A DNA stretch of 46,751 bases from an uncultured Pelagibacteraceae bacterium. Its GTDB lineage: Bacteria > Pseudomonadota > Alphaproteobacteria > Pelagibacterales > Pelagibacteraceae. Location: the NCBI GenBank assembly GCA_902583645.1, contig CACHWQ010000010.1, positions 1-46,751 on the forward strand, given 5' to 3'. Shown in pieces: positions 7,448-16,844 of the stretch; positions within the stretch are counted from its first letter, which is position 1, and each line of letters begins with the position of its first letter. The notes below the pieces were generated by a model. That model saw only the letters and a list, made by a program, of their open reading frames with translations. It was not told the DNA's origin and made no database searches. Made by a program: the position numbers and the translations under genes.

Positions 7448-8485
7448 ATGATTAAAAACATTAAACTTATTCTATCAAAAATTAAATCAAGCAAAACTTG
7501 GTATTATTTTTTGCTATATATATTTATACCAATTTATAACTTTTTTTGGGAATTCTTATTCAATTTTCATGGTAAACTTTACTATTATTTATGGAGATCT
7601 AAAAAAAAGGAGTCATTTGATTTAAAGAATAATGACAAAATGATTGTAGAAAATGATCCAACTTTTAAAAAAATAGCAAATGACCTAAGATCATATATTG
7701 ATGACGATTTTCAAAAAAAAGAAATAATTAAATTTAATAAAAATTTAAATTTAAATATAAAAGTAAATAAATTTGAAGATTACAGAGCTGATATTTTCCC
7801 TCTGCTTCCATCAAAATTGAAACATAAAATAATGGATTTTGCTCTTATGGAAAAAAATCTATCAACTGCTGCTAACTATTTAAAAGTATTTCCAGTAATT
7901 GGTAAGATATATCTATTTATAAATTTTCCTGTTGAGAAAAAAAAAGAAAGAGGTGCTATGCTTTGGCATAAGGATGATTTTGGATATAAGAGCTTAGATT
8001 TATTTTTAGCAATTAATGATATTGATGAGGAAAATGGACCATTATATTTTTTAAAAAAAAAGGAACCATTGGGTGTATTCTACAAATTAACTAACGTGAT
8101 TGTGAATGCATTACCTGGAGAAAGAAATAAAATAAATATAAAAAATTTTTCAAAGCATTTTTCAGCTGAAAGTATTGATGCTTTGCAAGGTCCTGCGGGA
8201 AATGCAGTTTTTGTAGATAGTTTTACAACCTATCATAGAGGTGGATACTGTGTTTCAAAAAATAGGATTATGTTAAGGATTTGTTATCAGACCCCAGATA
8301 GCATTGATGTACAAAACAAAATTAATGAAAATGGATTTTATTTTTTTCAAGACTTAAAGAAAGAAAATACAAAAGATATTTTCCACAAATATTTATTATT
8401 TAAAAAACTAAATTTTTTTTGGAAATTTATAAAACTGCCCTGGTTCTTAATGAAAATATATAGAGTATTACATTTTAAAATGTAA
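7448..8485 (+). CDS. Phytanoyl-CoA dioxygenase (PhyH)-like 2-oxoglutarate/Fe(II) oxygenase
   Basis: This 345-residue protein has a double-stranded beta-helix oxygenase pattern. An HxD iron motif lies in MLWHKDDFGYKSLDLFL, followed by NDIDEENGPLYFLKK (the typical PhyH 'EENGPL' turn), a distal histidine in TTYHRGGY, and a downstream arginine (NRIMLRICYQ) for 2-oxoglutarate. These enzymes hydroxylate diverse small molecules or sugar and lipid chains. It stands alone on the plus strand inside the glycan island, ending 2 bases before a convergent acyltransferase gene. The N-terminal 60 residues are aromatic-rich and hydrophobic (YYFLLYIFIPIYNFFWEF), which may contact membrane. Its substrate is unknown; hydroxylation of a glycan or lipid component is inference from context. 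Confidence 0.75.
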   Translation: MIKNIKLILSKIKSSKTWYYFLLYIFIPIYNFFWEFLFNFHGKLYYYLWRSKKKESFDLKNNDKMIVENDPTFKKIANDLRSYIDDDFQKKEIIKFNKNLNLNIKVNKFEDYRADIFPLLPSKLKHKIMDFALMEKNLSTAANYLKVFPVIGKIYLFINFPVEKKKERGAMLWHKDDFGYKSLDLFLAINDIDEENGPLYFLKKKEPLGVFYKLTNVIVNALPGERNKINIKNFSKHFSAESIDALQGPAGNAVFVDSFTTYHRGGYCVSKNRIMLRICYQTPDSIDVQNKINENGFYFFQDLKKENTKDIFHKYLLFKKLNFFWKFIKLPWFLMKIYRVLHFKM

Positions 8486-8487
8486 AA

Positions 8488-10380
8488 TTATTTTAATAAT
8501 TTTTTAAAATTATAAAATTCTATTTTTTCTCCAAAATATTTTGCTCCATCGTAGGACCAATGGTCTTTATCAGAATAAAGTAATATATTATCAATAAATA
8601 CAACGCAATTTGGGTTACAATTTAGTAGAGATTTATCAAAGAAATGAGTTTTAGTATTCTTTGCTTCAAACTTAATTTTTTCATTTATCTTGGTTAAACC
8701 ATGATTAAAATTTTCAGCGTATTTATTTACCTTATCTCCTCTTTTAAAATAAAGAGTGGGAACATCATAAAATTTTTGTCCATTTCCTACAATAATAATA
8801 TTTGTATTAAATTTTTTAAAATATTTTATGAGTTGATTAAAATCTGTATTTATTGGCCATCTGGATCCTAATATCAAATTATCAACTTCTTTTAGGATAT
8901 TAAAATTTTTTTCATCAAATACGATTTTACAACTGTTTATTCTATTTAAAATTTTGAAATTTATAAATTCTATTATTTTATCATTCAAGTTTTTCCTTTT
9001 AAAACAATGCAGATATTCAAAATCTATATAATCAATATCATAAATATTTTTTATAGAACTAATTGTATTTAAAGCCATATAAAAATCAAATGCATGACTA
9101 TTACCCAGAAGCATAATTCTTTTTTTACTTTTTTTACCATTAAAAAAAATTTCTTTATCAACTTGTCTAGACAAAATTTGGCTTTCCTCAATATTTCTTT
9201 TTTTTATACCATCAAGTGCTGTATTAATAATATTATCTTTATAAAAAGAATTTTTTAAAAAATTGAAATTTTTATTTTCAATTAGATATTGAGATAAAAT
9301 TATTATAGCAAATACAAATAAAAATAGTCTGAAGAGTAACTTATTAAAGTTTAATGTATTTTTATTTTTGTAGTATCTAAAGGGTTTTTCAAAGTATTTG
9401 AAAATAAAGTTTGAAAATATAATTATCAATATTATTAAAAGGATTTTTTCTAAGTATGAAATAGAACCCATTTTTTGATAGCTATAAAATATTAAAAAAG
9501 GCCAATGGAGCATATAAATGGTGTAGCTTTTTGACCCTATGAATTGAATGGTATTATGTTTTAAGTATTTGCCGAAATTTTTTGTTTCAGAAAACCTTGA
9601 GTAAATAATTAATGCTGCACCAGAACATGGTACCAAAGCATACGCGCCTGGAAAACTAAAATTACTATTAAAAAAGAATGCTGAAAAAAAAATTATATTT
9701 AAACCAAGAAAAAAATAAATAAAACTTCTTTTAGGGCATGTTTTGGGAATGACAAAAAATAATATAGATCCAACAGCAAATTCATAAATACGAAAACCAG
9801 TAAAGTAAAAGAAAGAATCTGCCCTGGGTGAGTAAAGTACTGAAAGTAAAATAGAGGAAATAAAAATTAATAATAGTATGTATACAATATTTCGCTTATA
9901 TAAATTTTTAGCTAATAAAATTATTATAGGCCAAATAAAATAAAATTGAATTTCGACAGCTAGTGACCAGGTATGCAAAAGGGGTTTAAAAAGCTTTTCA
10001 TGGTCAAAGTATCCTGCCTCAGAAAAAAAAAAGAAATTTGATATGCCAAATATTGAATACAAAGAAGATGTCATTAATCTCTTCAGATGAATTGGAGACA
10101 ATATAAATAATCCAACAACAATGCTGATTAATACTGTAAGAAGAATAATTGGTAAAAGTCTTCTTAATCTTTTGAGGTAAAATTCATATAAATTAAAGTT
10201 TCTTGTTTGGAGAATAATTGATGTAATTAAATAACCGCTAATTACAAAAAAAATATCTACACCAACAAAGCCACCATCTAAATTAAATAAGTTGAAATGA
10301 AAAAATACTACAAATAAAACTGATATTGCTCTTAAAAATTCAATTTCGTAGTTTTTGTTTTTTAAGATATTAGTTTTCAT
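8488..10380 (-). CDS. Acyltransferase 3 with SGNH domain (OafA-type O-acetyltransferase)
   Basis: This 630-residue protein joins an acyltransferase-3 membrane domain (about residues 1-360, roughly ten helices) to a C-terminal SGNH-hydrolase-like domain. The membrane part opens with EIEFLRAISVLFVVFFHF, which carries the family's essential R and H, and continues with GFVGVDIFFVISGYL. The SGNH part has the nucleophile block MLLGNSHAFDF and the late D-x2-H in DKDHWSYDG. Such two-domain proteins carry acetyl groups across the inner membrane and O-acetylate surface polysaccharide, as with OafA and OatA. The length is usual. It is transcribed away from the GT-C gene at 10465, with a strong dyad in the shared spacer. 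Confidence 0.9.
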   Translation of the reverse strand: MKTNILKNKNYEIEFLRAISVLFVVFFHFNLFNLDGGFVGVDIFFVISGYLITSIILQTRNFNLYEFYLKRLRRLLPIILLTVLISIVVGLFILSPIHLKRLMTSSLYSIFGISNFFFFSEAGYFDHEKLFKPLLHTWSLAVEIQFYFIWPIIILLAKNLYKRNIVYILLLIFISSILLSVLYSPRADSFFYFTGFRIYEFAVGSILFFVIPKTCPKRSFIYFFLGLNIIFFSAFFFNSNFSFPGAYALVPCSGAALIIYSRFSETKNFGKYLKHNTIQFIGSKSYTIYMLHWPFLIFYSYQKMGSISYLEKILLIILIIIFSNFIFKYFEKPFRYYKNKNTLNFNKLLFRLFLFVFAIIILSQYLIENKNFNFLKNSFYKDNIINTALDGIKKRNIEESQILSRQVDKEIFFNGKKSKKRIMLLGNSHAFDFYMALNTISSIKNIYDIDYIDFEYLHCFKRKNLNDKIIEFINFKILNRINSCKIVFDEKNFNILKEVDNLILGSRWPINTDFNQLIKYFKKFNTNIIIVGNGQKFYDVPTLYFKRGDKVNKYAENFNHGLTKINEKIKFEAKNTKTHFFDKSLLNCNPNCVVFIDNILLYSDKDHWSYDGAKYFGEKIEFYNFKKLLK

Positions 10381-10388
10381 AGATTTAT

Positions 10389-10436
10389 TAATAGTTATCA
10401 GTTTTATAATTTTTGAATATATTATGATAACTATTA
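10389..10436. promoter_or_regulatory. 12-bp perfect dyad in divergent spacer, possible operator
   Basis: TAATAGTTATCA (10389-10400) is exactly mirrored by TGATAACTATTA (10425-10436), with 24 bases between. A TATAAT box lies inside at 10405-10410, and a further partial copy (TAGTTATA) is at 10442-10449. The spacer separates the divergent acyltransferase and GT-C genes. It could bind a dimeric regulator or form a hairpin. Confidence 0.4.
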
Positions 10437-10464
10437 TTTTGTAGTTATAAATACAAATATTAAA

Positions 10465-12735
10465 ATGATAATAATTGATAAATTAAATCTAATTAAAAAA
10501 AATTTTTTCCAGCTTTACATTTTAGCTATACTTTCTTTAGTAATTATATTTTTACTAATTAATACAAATAATTTTATCATCGATATATTTGGGGACAGGG
10601 ATTTAATTAGATCTAGCGAAATTCTACAATCTTTTGAGGTGTACGGGGCTGATTTTGGAATGCAATATGGAGCGAGGATTCCAGGCGGTTTTAATTATTA
10701 TTATTTAAGTTTATTACTTTTTCTTTCAGAAAATTTAAAAGTAATAAACTATATAATATTATTTCTTACAGTAGTATCAATTTTCTTCTTAATTAATTTC
10801 AATTTTAAATGGCTAGGTTTTACAGGCGTATCAATTTTTTTATTTTTTTTTTTAACATCTGGCGTTTTTATATATCAGATGGGGAAATTTTGGAATCCAT
10901 CTACTGGTTTTCTTTTTGCAATATTATCACTTACTTTTTTTTTTAAATTTATTTCAAATCAAAGTAATAAATTTTATTTGTTTTTGTCACTACTATTTAT
11001 TTTTTTTGCCGCACAATTTCATGTATCATATCTAGTTTATTTGTTACCTTACATACTGCTTACTTTTTTTTTTAAATTAAAAAGTTTATTAGGATTTTGT
11101 TTTACTTTTCTTTCCTCATTTACAATTGCTTATTTTCCATATTTATTGAATTCGCATTACACGTTAGTAAATCCTAAAGAAAATGACTATTTTCTTATAA
11201 GTCAACTAATTGATGAAAATAGATACTTAAGTTTTTTTTATAACTTTTTTTTTAAAGTTGAAAATAAAATTTTACAATTATCTCCAAATTTTACAATTGA
11301 AACATTATTATTAGCTATATTATTATTAACTATATTTGTTTTTTTTTTTATTTTTTTCAAAAATAAAATATTCAAAAATTTGATTAGTAAAAAATATTAT
11401 GTTCAAGAAATTTTAATTTTATTTTTGGCTTTAATCCTCATAAATTCAAAAAATATAGAAACCGAGCAGATTATTTTTTTTTCAATATCAATACCAATTT
11501 TTGTTTTAAGTAATTATGTTTTATTTAAAAATAAAATTGGCTTATCAGGAATTAATTACAATTTAAAATTAATTGGAAGTTTATATTTTATTTTTATTTT
11601 AATAATTTTATGTTCTACAATAGGTTATTTTTTTGCCTATGGAAATTTTAATGTAGTAGTCGGAGGTTCAAACAGGTATTCCCTCTCACTTATACCAATA
11701 CATTCAATAATTTTAGCTTTTGCATTATATGTTTTACTTAATTTTGCAAAAAAAAATGAAAAATTCGAAAAAACGTTTAAGTTTTTTCTTCTTCTAGTAA
11801 TTACAGTCAAACTTATTTTCTTTATAAATATAATAGAGAAAAATAAAAATTTAAATTTTAAATATAATTATAATAATAAAGTAAGTGCAATAAGTGTTTT
11901 AAAAAAAAATTATAATCTTAATAAAAATGATTTTTATAAAAAGGTTTCTTTCGCATCATTAGATAAGGGTAAATTTGAAGCATTATCAAAACCCAGTTTT
12001 CAATATTATATTGATAATAATTTTGAAGACAAAAACAGCTCCGAATTTAAAAACTGTTTTTTAGTTGTATTAGATGACAGTCCCTCAAATAAAAAAAAGT
12101 TTCGTGAAACAATTGATAATAACTTAAATGGTAATAAGTTATTTGGATATAAAGTATATATTTTAAAAGTTAATTTTTTTAATAAATTTTCTCTTATTGA
12201 ATATAAACCATTTATAGGAGATTGCTTAAAGGGTATTCTAAATGATTATGTTTTGACCGCAGATGAAAAAAAATCGTTAAAATATTTATTAAATAAAAAA
12301 TCGAATTTTTCTTTTAAAGAAGTTATTTCTGATAAAACTAATTATTTTTTAAAGATCAAAGAAACCAACATGATTTTTCCAATAAATATAATGATTGAAA
12401 TAGATCAAAAAAATAGTGATCTTATTACAAATATTGTGTCAAAAAGATTAAGAAATAGTGATACTTTTTTAAATGGTTATTGGGACTCCACAATTTTTTT
12501 TAATTCAAAAATAATTTTCACTGAAAAATCTTCTCAAAAGAAATATATATTTAAAGTTTTAGATGGGAAATTAGGACATGAAAATTTTAAAACCCCTTGG
12601 AGAATAGTTATAAACAAACCTCCAAAAGGTTATTACAAAGTTAACTTTTATGTTGAAACATTGAGTGAAAAATTTAGTAATATTAAGATTAAAAATTTAG
12701 ATTTTTTAATTGATAATAATTTTAAAATTGAATAG
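10465..12735 (+). CDS. Large polytopic membrane protein, GT-C glycosyltransferase-like
   Basis: This 756-residue protein has about eleven to thirteen membrane helices in its first 460 residues and a roughly 280-residue non-membrane C-terminal part. After the first helix comes an acidic-basic loop with IFGDRDL and YGARIPGGFNYYYL. This resembles the first periplasmic loop of GT-C enzymes (ArnT/PMT type), where an acidic residue is catalytic. Such enzymes use polyprenyl-phosphate sugars on the periplasmic side. It could instead be a polymerase; I cannot exclude that. It is followed after 2 bases by a methyltransferase and then a deacetylase, forming a three-gene operon. The first four codons (MIII) precede the first helix directly. 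Confidence 0.55.
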   Translation: MIIIDKLNLIKKNFFQLYILAILSLVIIFLLINTNNFIIDIFGDRDLIRSSEILQSFEVYGADFGMQYGARIPGGFNYYYLSLLLFLSENLKVINYIILFLTVVSIFFLINFNFKWLGFTGVSIFLFFFLTSGVFIYQMGKFWNPSTGFLFAILSLTFFFKFISNQSNKFYLFLSLLFIFFAAQFHVSYLVYLLPYILLTFFFKLKSLLGFCFTFLSSFTIAYFPYLLNSHYTLVNPKENDYFLISQLIDENRYLSFFYNFFFKVENKILQLSPNFTIETLLLAILLLTIFVFFFIFFKNKIFKNLISKKYYVQEILILFLALILINSKNIETEQIIFFSISIPIFVLSNYVLFKNKIGLSGINYNLKLIGSLYFIFILIILCSTIGYFFAYGNFNVVVGGSNRYSLSLIPIHSIILAFALYVLLNFAKKNEKFEKTFKFFLLLVITVKLIFFINIIEKNKNLNFKYNYNNKVSAISVLKKNYNLNKNDFYKKVSFASLDKGKFEALSKPSFQYYIDNNFEDKNSSEFKNCFLVVLDDSPSNKKKFRETIDNNLNGNKLFGYKVYILKVNFFNKFSLIEYKPFIGDCLKGILNDYVLTADEKKSLKYLLNKKSNFSFKEVISDKTNYFLKIKETNMIFPINIMIEIDQKNSDLITNIVSKRLRNSDTFLNGYWDSTIFFNSKIIFTEKSSQKKYIFKVLDGKLGHENFKTPWRIVINKPPKGYYKVNFYVETLSEKFSNIKIKNLDFLIDNNFKIE

Positions 12736-12737
12736 TT

Positions 12738-13430
12738 ATGCCAATTGACAAAAAACAATTTTGGGAAGATAAGATAATTGGTTGGGAAGATATAAGATAC
12801 AAAAGAGATACAACAAACTTTAATATTTTTGAAAATTTTGTTAACAGGACCAATAAAACCCTAATTTATAGATTAAATACAGCATTTAAAATTTTAAAAC
12901 CTTTGCTGAAGGACAAAAAAATTGTTGAACTAGGATGTGGATCTGGTTTTCTTGCTGAAAAAATTATTAACAGCGGGGCAAAATCTTATACAGGTTACGA
13001 TATATCCGAAAAAGCTATTTCTAGAGCTATACATATTTCTAAAGAAAAAAAAATAAATGATAAGGCTACTTTTTTTGCAAAAGCAATAAAAGAAATGACA
13101 GATATAGATGCTGATTACATTTTTTCTTTAGGAACTACCGATTGGTTAGATGATGATGAATTAAATCACATGTTTTATATTTCTAGAAACTCAGAAAATC
13201 TTCACTCAATTTCAGAGGATAGAAATTCCCTTCCCCAATTATTGCATAAATTTTATGTATTTTTATCTTATGGAAGAAAAACAGATAAATATGTACCCAG
13301 GTATTATAAGACTGACAAGATATCAAATTTAATAAAAAAATATTTTGATAAACCAGCATTTTATTATAGAAATAAAAAAATGAGCTTCGGCACGTTTGCA
13401 GCTACATTCGAGATAGAAGAATACAAATAA
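12738..13430 (+). CDS. Class I SAM-dependent methyltransferase
   Basis: This 230-residue protein has motif I IVELGCGSGFLAEKI near residue 60, an acidic strand-2 end (YTGYDISEKAI) and a post-motif strand (ADYIFSLGTTDWL). It is the usual length for small-molecule methyltransferases. It is the second gene of the run 10465-14272, with spacers of 2 bases on both sides, so it probably acts on the same glycan. The substrate is not readable from sequence. Confidence 0.82.
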   Translation: MPIDKKQFWEDKIIGWEDIRYKRDTTNFNIFENFVNRTNKTLIYRLNTAFKILKPLLKDKKIVELGCGSGFLAEKIINSGAKSYTGYDISEKAISRAIHISKEKKINDKATFFAKAIKEMTDIDADYIFSLGTTDWLDDDELNHMFYISRNSENLHSISEDRNSLPQLLHKFYVFLSYGRKTDKYVPRYYKTDKISNLIKKYFDKPAFYYRNKKMSFGTFAATFEIEEYK

Positions 13431-13432
13431 TT

Positions 13433-14272
13433 ATGGGTCAAAAATTTAGCCTCTCTATTTGTGCTGATGATTTTGGTATTACTCATAATGTAAACAAAGC
13501 AATAATAAAACTAATATCAAATAAGCGATTGACTGAAACCAGTTGTATTGTTCTAACTGAAAATTTCAAAAAGGATGCAAAAAAACTTAAATCTTTTAAA
13601 AATAAAATCGGTATTGGGCTACATTTAACCTTAACAGATTTTAAACCCCTAAGTAAAAAATATATTTTAAATGTAGATGGAAATATGCCATCAAATTTAC
13701 CGCTTCTAATAAAATGCATACAAAAAAAAATAGATAAAAAGCAAATATTTGATGAAATAGACTTGCAAATTCAAAATTTTAAAAAATACTTAGGGTTTGA
13801 TCCAAATTTTATTGATGGCCACCATCATGTCCATCAGTTTCCATTAATTAGAGACTGTTTGATTGATGTAATTAAAAAAAGAAAATTAGTTGAAAAAATA
13901 TGGCTCAGAAATACACACGAGGAACTAAATAAAATTTTTAATAGAAATGTCTCAATTTTTAAAGCTTATATAATATCTTTTTTAGGTAAAAAATTTAAAT
14001 ATTTGGTAAAAAAAAACTCAATTAAAACAAACGATGGATTTTCGGGGATTTATAATTTTTCACCCAAGGCAAACTTTGAGAACTTATTTGTTAAATTTAT
14101 AAAGCATTCTGGTAAAAATCATGTTTTAATGGTTCATCCTGGTTATAGCGATGAAATTTTATCTAGCTTAGATAGTGTCACTATAACACGAGATATAGAA
14201 TTTAATTTTTTATCAGGCAATGATTTTTTAAATATTCTTAAAAAAAAAAATAAAATATTAAAAAAACTATAA
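13433..14272 (+). CDS. YdjC/ChbG-family carbohydrate deacetylase
   Basis: This 279-residue protein has the family's metal-binding motifs in order: LSICADDFGITHNVNKAI near the start (DD), IGLHLTLT, FIDGHHHVHQFP in the middle (histidine ligands), and VLMVHPGY near the end. The family removes acetyl groups from N-acetylated sugars (ChbG acts on chitobiose, HpnK on an N-acetylglucosaminyl lipid). Lying at the end of an operon with a GT-C-like protein and a methyltransferase, it is likely to deacetylate a sugar of the surface glycan or its lipid carrier, freeing an amine. It ends 6 bases before a convergent glycosyltransferase. Confidence 0.88.
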   Translation: MGQKFSLSICADDFGITHNVNKAIIKLISNKRLTETSCIVLTENFKKDAKKLKSFKNKIGIGLHLTLTDFKPLSKKYILNVDGNMPSNLPLLIKCIQKKIDKKQIFDEIDLQIQNFKKYLGFDPNFIDGHHHVHQFPLIRDCLIDVIKKRKLVEKIWLRNTHEELNKIFNRNVSIFKAYIISFLGKKFKYLVKKNSIKTNDGFSGIYNFSPKANFENLFVKFIKHSGKNHVLMVHPGYSDEILSSLDSVTITRDIEFNFLSGNDFLNILKKKNKILKKL

Positions 14273-14278
14273 CAAAAT

Positions 14279-15352
14279 TTAAATATTAATAATAATCTTA
14301 GCTGCATTCTCAGCGCCATAATTATCAATTTTTAAAGTATCATAATTAGCTTCAAATTTTTCAAAATTTTTATTTAATTCAGAAATTAAATCTTCATAAT
14401 TTTCTTCATTACCAAGGATACCACAACCAGCATAAACAATTTGTTTTGCGTTTGTCCATTGCTCAGAATGGTTGGGAACCGGAACTACAATCATAGGAAT
14501 TTCTGCCCAGAATAACTCGCTTAAAGCACTATAGCCTCCATTTACCACACAAAAATCTATGTTATTTAATAACGCTATATTGTCTTTAATTTTTCCATGA
14601 AAAATAATTCCTTCTTTATTCTGCCAATTTTGTGGTCTTGACCTACCAATTATATCTAAACTGTAGGGTTGATTTTTATTTTTTAAGTTCACATTAACCC
14701 CAAAGTTTGACCCACTGAGCATGATAGCTCCCCTTCTGTCCTTTTTTTTTATTCTTTTTTTAATATTTAGTCTGACGATTGGACCAACTCGTTTAATTTT
14801 TTTTCTTAAGCTATTATCTTTTATATCTTCACTTAAAAAACATGGACTGATAATTAAGTCAGGAATTATTTTATGGTAGAAATAATCTAATTGTTCGATA
14901 AAATAATATTGACTTAAAATTGAATTGGGCTTATTTCTGAATTTCCTGAAGTAATCAACTGTTAAGTCAGCATTATTTACACCAATTATCGGTATTCCAA
15001 ACTTTTTTATACTTGGAAACATATATACTGAATCTGTTACTATCACATTTGGTTTTATTTTATTAATAATTGTATTTAGTTTATCTGAATTTTTTTTGAT
15101 AATTTTAACTGTGCCAATAATAGATTTTAAAGTATTACCAATACTAATTTTGTGATTTTTTGCTCCATAATATATTTCATTAATATGGAATAACTCTTTT
15201 ATTTCGTTCAGATTATTATAGAACCACTTTCCATTTCCAGAGGTGACCACGTATAATTCTGCATTTTCTTTCTTTAATCTTTGTATTATAGAATAAATTC
15301 TTATTGAATTACCCAATCCTAAACCATTAACTAAAAAAAGAATTTTTTTCAT
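14279..15352 (-). CDS. GT28/GT1-like glycosyltransferase
   Basis: This 357-residue GT-B protein has an N-terminal glycine loop (LFLVNGLGLGNSIRI), as in MurG and UDP-glycosyltransferases. A C-terminal donor site follows with NIDFCVVNGGYSALSE and PMIVVPVPNHSEQWTNA. This is the pattern in which the GG-S/E block binds the nucleotide-sugar phosphates. It is not MurG, since the MurG-specific motifs are absent. Its stop lies beside a convergent deacetylase, and 2 bases separate its start from the stop of the methyltransferase 15355-15960, with which it forms an operon. A role in adding a hexose or hexosamine to a surface glycolipid is inference. Confidence 0.8.
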   Translation of the reverse strand: MKKILFLVNGLGLGNSIRIYSIIQRLKKENAELYVVTSGNGKWFYNNLNEIKELFHINEIYYGAKNHKISIGNTLKSIIGTVKIIKKNSDKLNTIINKIKPNVIVTDSVYMFPSIKKFGIPIIGVNNADLTVDYFRKFRNKPNSILSQYYFIEQLDYFYHKIIPDLIISPCFLSEDIKDNSLRKKIKRVGPIVRLNIKKRIKKKDRRGAIMLSGSNFGVNVNLKNKNQPYSLDIIGRSRPQNWQNKEGIIFHGKIKDNIALLNNIDFCVVNGGYSALSELFWAEIPMIVVPVPNHSEQWTNAKQIVYAGCGILGNEENYEDLISELNKNFEKFEANYDTLKIDNYGAENAAKIIINI

Positions 15353-15354
15353 AT

Positions 15355-15960
15355 TTAAATTAGCTTTAATAACGTTACGTTTGAAAAAAAAATATTTTCA
15401 GATTTTAAAATTTTCCAACCAGTCTTTTCGAAAAGATTTTTTATTTTATCATCATCAAATAGCATTATTTTTACTCCATTTCTTAAATGATAAAACTTGT
15501 AAATTTTTGCTAAAAAATTATTAGATGGATACAATATTATTAATTTAGTGTTTGTTTTCGAAACTTTTCTTATACTTTTTAAAACTTTTTGAGGTGAGCC
15601 TACAAATTCTAATAAACCCGCACAAATAATTACCTCAAATTTTTTTTTTATTAAAAAATTTTCTGCGTTTTGGCAAATTTTTTTTATTTTTTTATCATGA
15701 ATTTGATTAAGCATTTTTTTAGATGCATCTACGGCAAAAACCATTTTAGCTTTATTTTTTGTCATTATTTTTGAGTAGTATCCTGAGCCACTCCCAACAT
15801 CTAAAATTATTTTATTTTTTATTTTCCCAGCGAATTTTAAAATAACACTTGACTCAAAATATCTTATTAAAGACCATGGTAAAGTTTTACTACTCAAGTC
15901 ATATTTTTCAGACTTTTTATCAAAATGGTGTATAACTTTTTTAAATTTAAACATTTTCAA
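15355..15960 (-). CDS. Class I SAM-dependent methyltransferase (UbiG/BioC-like fold)
   Basis: This 201-residue protein has motif I IILDVGSGSGYYSKIM, motif II MVFAVDASKKML, and a post-II strand FEVIICAGLLEFVG, followed by IRKVSKTNTKLIILYPS. These are all features of the Methyltransf_11/25 type. It starts the two-gene minus-strand operon with the GT28-like gene. The first residues, FKKVIHHFDKKSEKYD, match the 'F...a..Yd' lead-in of this family, supporting the chosen start. Confidence 0.82.
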   Translation of the reverse strand: MKMFKFKKVIHHFDKKSEKYDLSSKTLPWSLIRYFESSVILKFAGKIKNKIILDVGSGSGYYSKIMTKNKAKMVFAVDASKKMLNQIHDKKIKKICQNAENFLIKKKFEVIICAGLLEFVGSPQKVLKSIRKVSKTNTKLIILYPSNNFLAKIYKFYHLRNGVKIMLFDDDKIKNLFEKTGWKILKSENIFFSNVTLLKLI

Positions 15961-15963
15961 TTA

Positions 15964-15993
15964 TTGGATATCAAATACAAGATTTTATACTAT
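15964..15993 (+). promoter_or_regulatory. Possible promoter of the 16023-17803 operon
   Basis: TTGGAT (15964-15969), an 18-base spacer and TACTAT (15988-15993) lie in the 62-base divergent spacer, 29 bases before the ATG at 16023. It is a weak match in AT-rich DNA. Confidence 0.3.
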
Positions 15994-16022
15994 TATTAAG
16001 ATAGATTTAAAATTAGATTAAT

Positions 16023-16844
16023 ATGAAAAAAATGAAAAATCCATACAAAATTAGATTAAAAAATGATGATTTAGAAGGTGGAAAAAACCTGATAAAGCAA
16101 ATTAAAAAGGAACCTCTTTTTACTATTATCACAGTTGTTTTAAATCAAGAAAAACATTTAGAAACTGCAATACAGAGTCTTCTTAATCAAAAGATAAAAG
16201 ATTACGAGTACATCCTTATTGATGGAAGATCAACTGACAGCACGTTAAAGATCATAAAAAAATACAATAATAAAATTTCTTACTGGATTAGCCAAAAGGA
16301 TAAAGGTATTTATGATGCATTTAATAAAGGAATGTTATTAGCAAAAGGTAAATATATCGGAATTTTAAATTCTGATGATAGGTACACAAAAAAAGCATTA
16401 GAAATTATTAAAAAATATATAATAAAATTTCCACAAAAGGATTTTATATTTGGTAGTGTTAAAAAACACTGGGGGGTATTACATGGATATAATCCAAAAA
16501 AAATTACATATTCATGGGGTTTTTATACTAGTCATTCAACTGGATTTTTTATCAAACGATCCTCAGCTAAAAAAGTAGGATTATATAATATTAAATATAA
16601 ATATCACGCAGATTATGACTACTTTTACAGGATGATTGTATTAAAAAAAATGAGAGGGATAGCAACAAAAAAAAAAGAAATAGTTGGAATATTTAGAAGA
16701 GGGGGGTTCTCAAGTAAAATAAGTTTTAGAAAATTATTCTTTGAGGAACTTAAAATTAGATATAATAATAACCAGAATATTTTAATTATAATAATAATAG
16801 CTTTATTTAAGTTTTTTAAACATTTTAAAAAAATTATTAAATGA
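16023..16844 (+). CDS. Glycosyltransferase family 2
   Basis: This 273-residue GT-A glycosyltransferase has FTIITVVLNQEKHLETAIQS, LIDGRSTDST and the metal-binding acidic block GILNSDDR (the DxD equivalent), with GIYDAFNKGM between them. That arrangement is typical of WcaA/colanic-acid-like GT2 enzymes. A C-terminal basic and hydrophobic tail (IIIIIALFKFFKHFKKIIK) suggests membrane association. It overlaps the next gene by 4 bases (ATGA), so the two are translated together. A second ATG at 16032 is also possible as the start. Confidence 0.88.
   Translation: MKKMKNPYKIRLKNDDLEGGKNLIKQIKKEPLFTIITVVLNQEKHLETAIQSLLNQKIKDYEYILIDGRSTDSTLKIIKKYNNKISYWISQKDKGIYDAFNKGMLLAKGKYIGILNSDDRYTKKALEIIKKYIIKFPQKDFIFGSVKKHWGVLHGYNPKKITYSWGFYTSHSTGFFIKRSSAKKVGLYNIKYKYHADYDYFYRMIVLKKMRGIATKKKEIVGIFRRGGFSSKISFRKLFFEELKIRYNNNQNILIIIIIALFKFFKHFKKIIK

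Noticed and set aside
8486..8487. Rho-independent terminators at convergent gene ends (for example 8485/8488, 14272/14279, 17803/17825)
   Set aside because: No GC-rich stem followed by a T run is visible; several convergent genes overlap, leaving no room.
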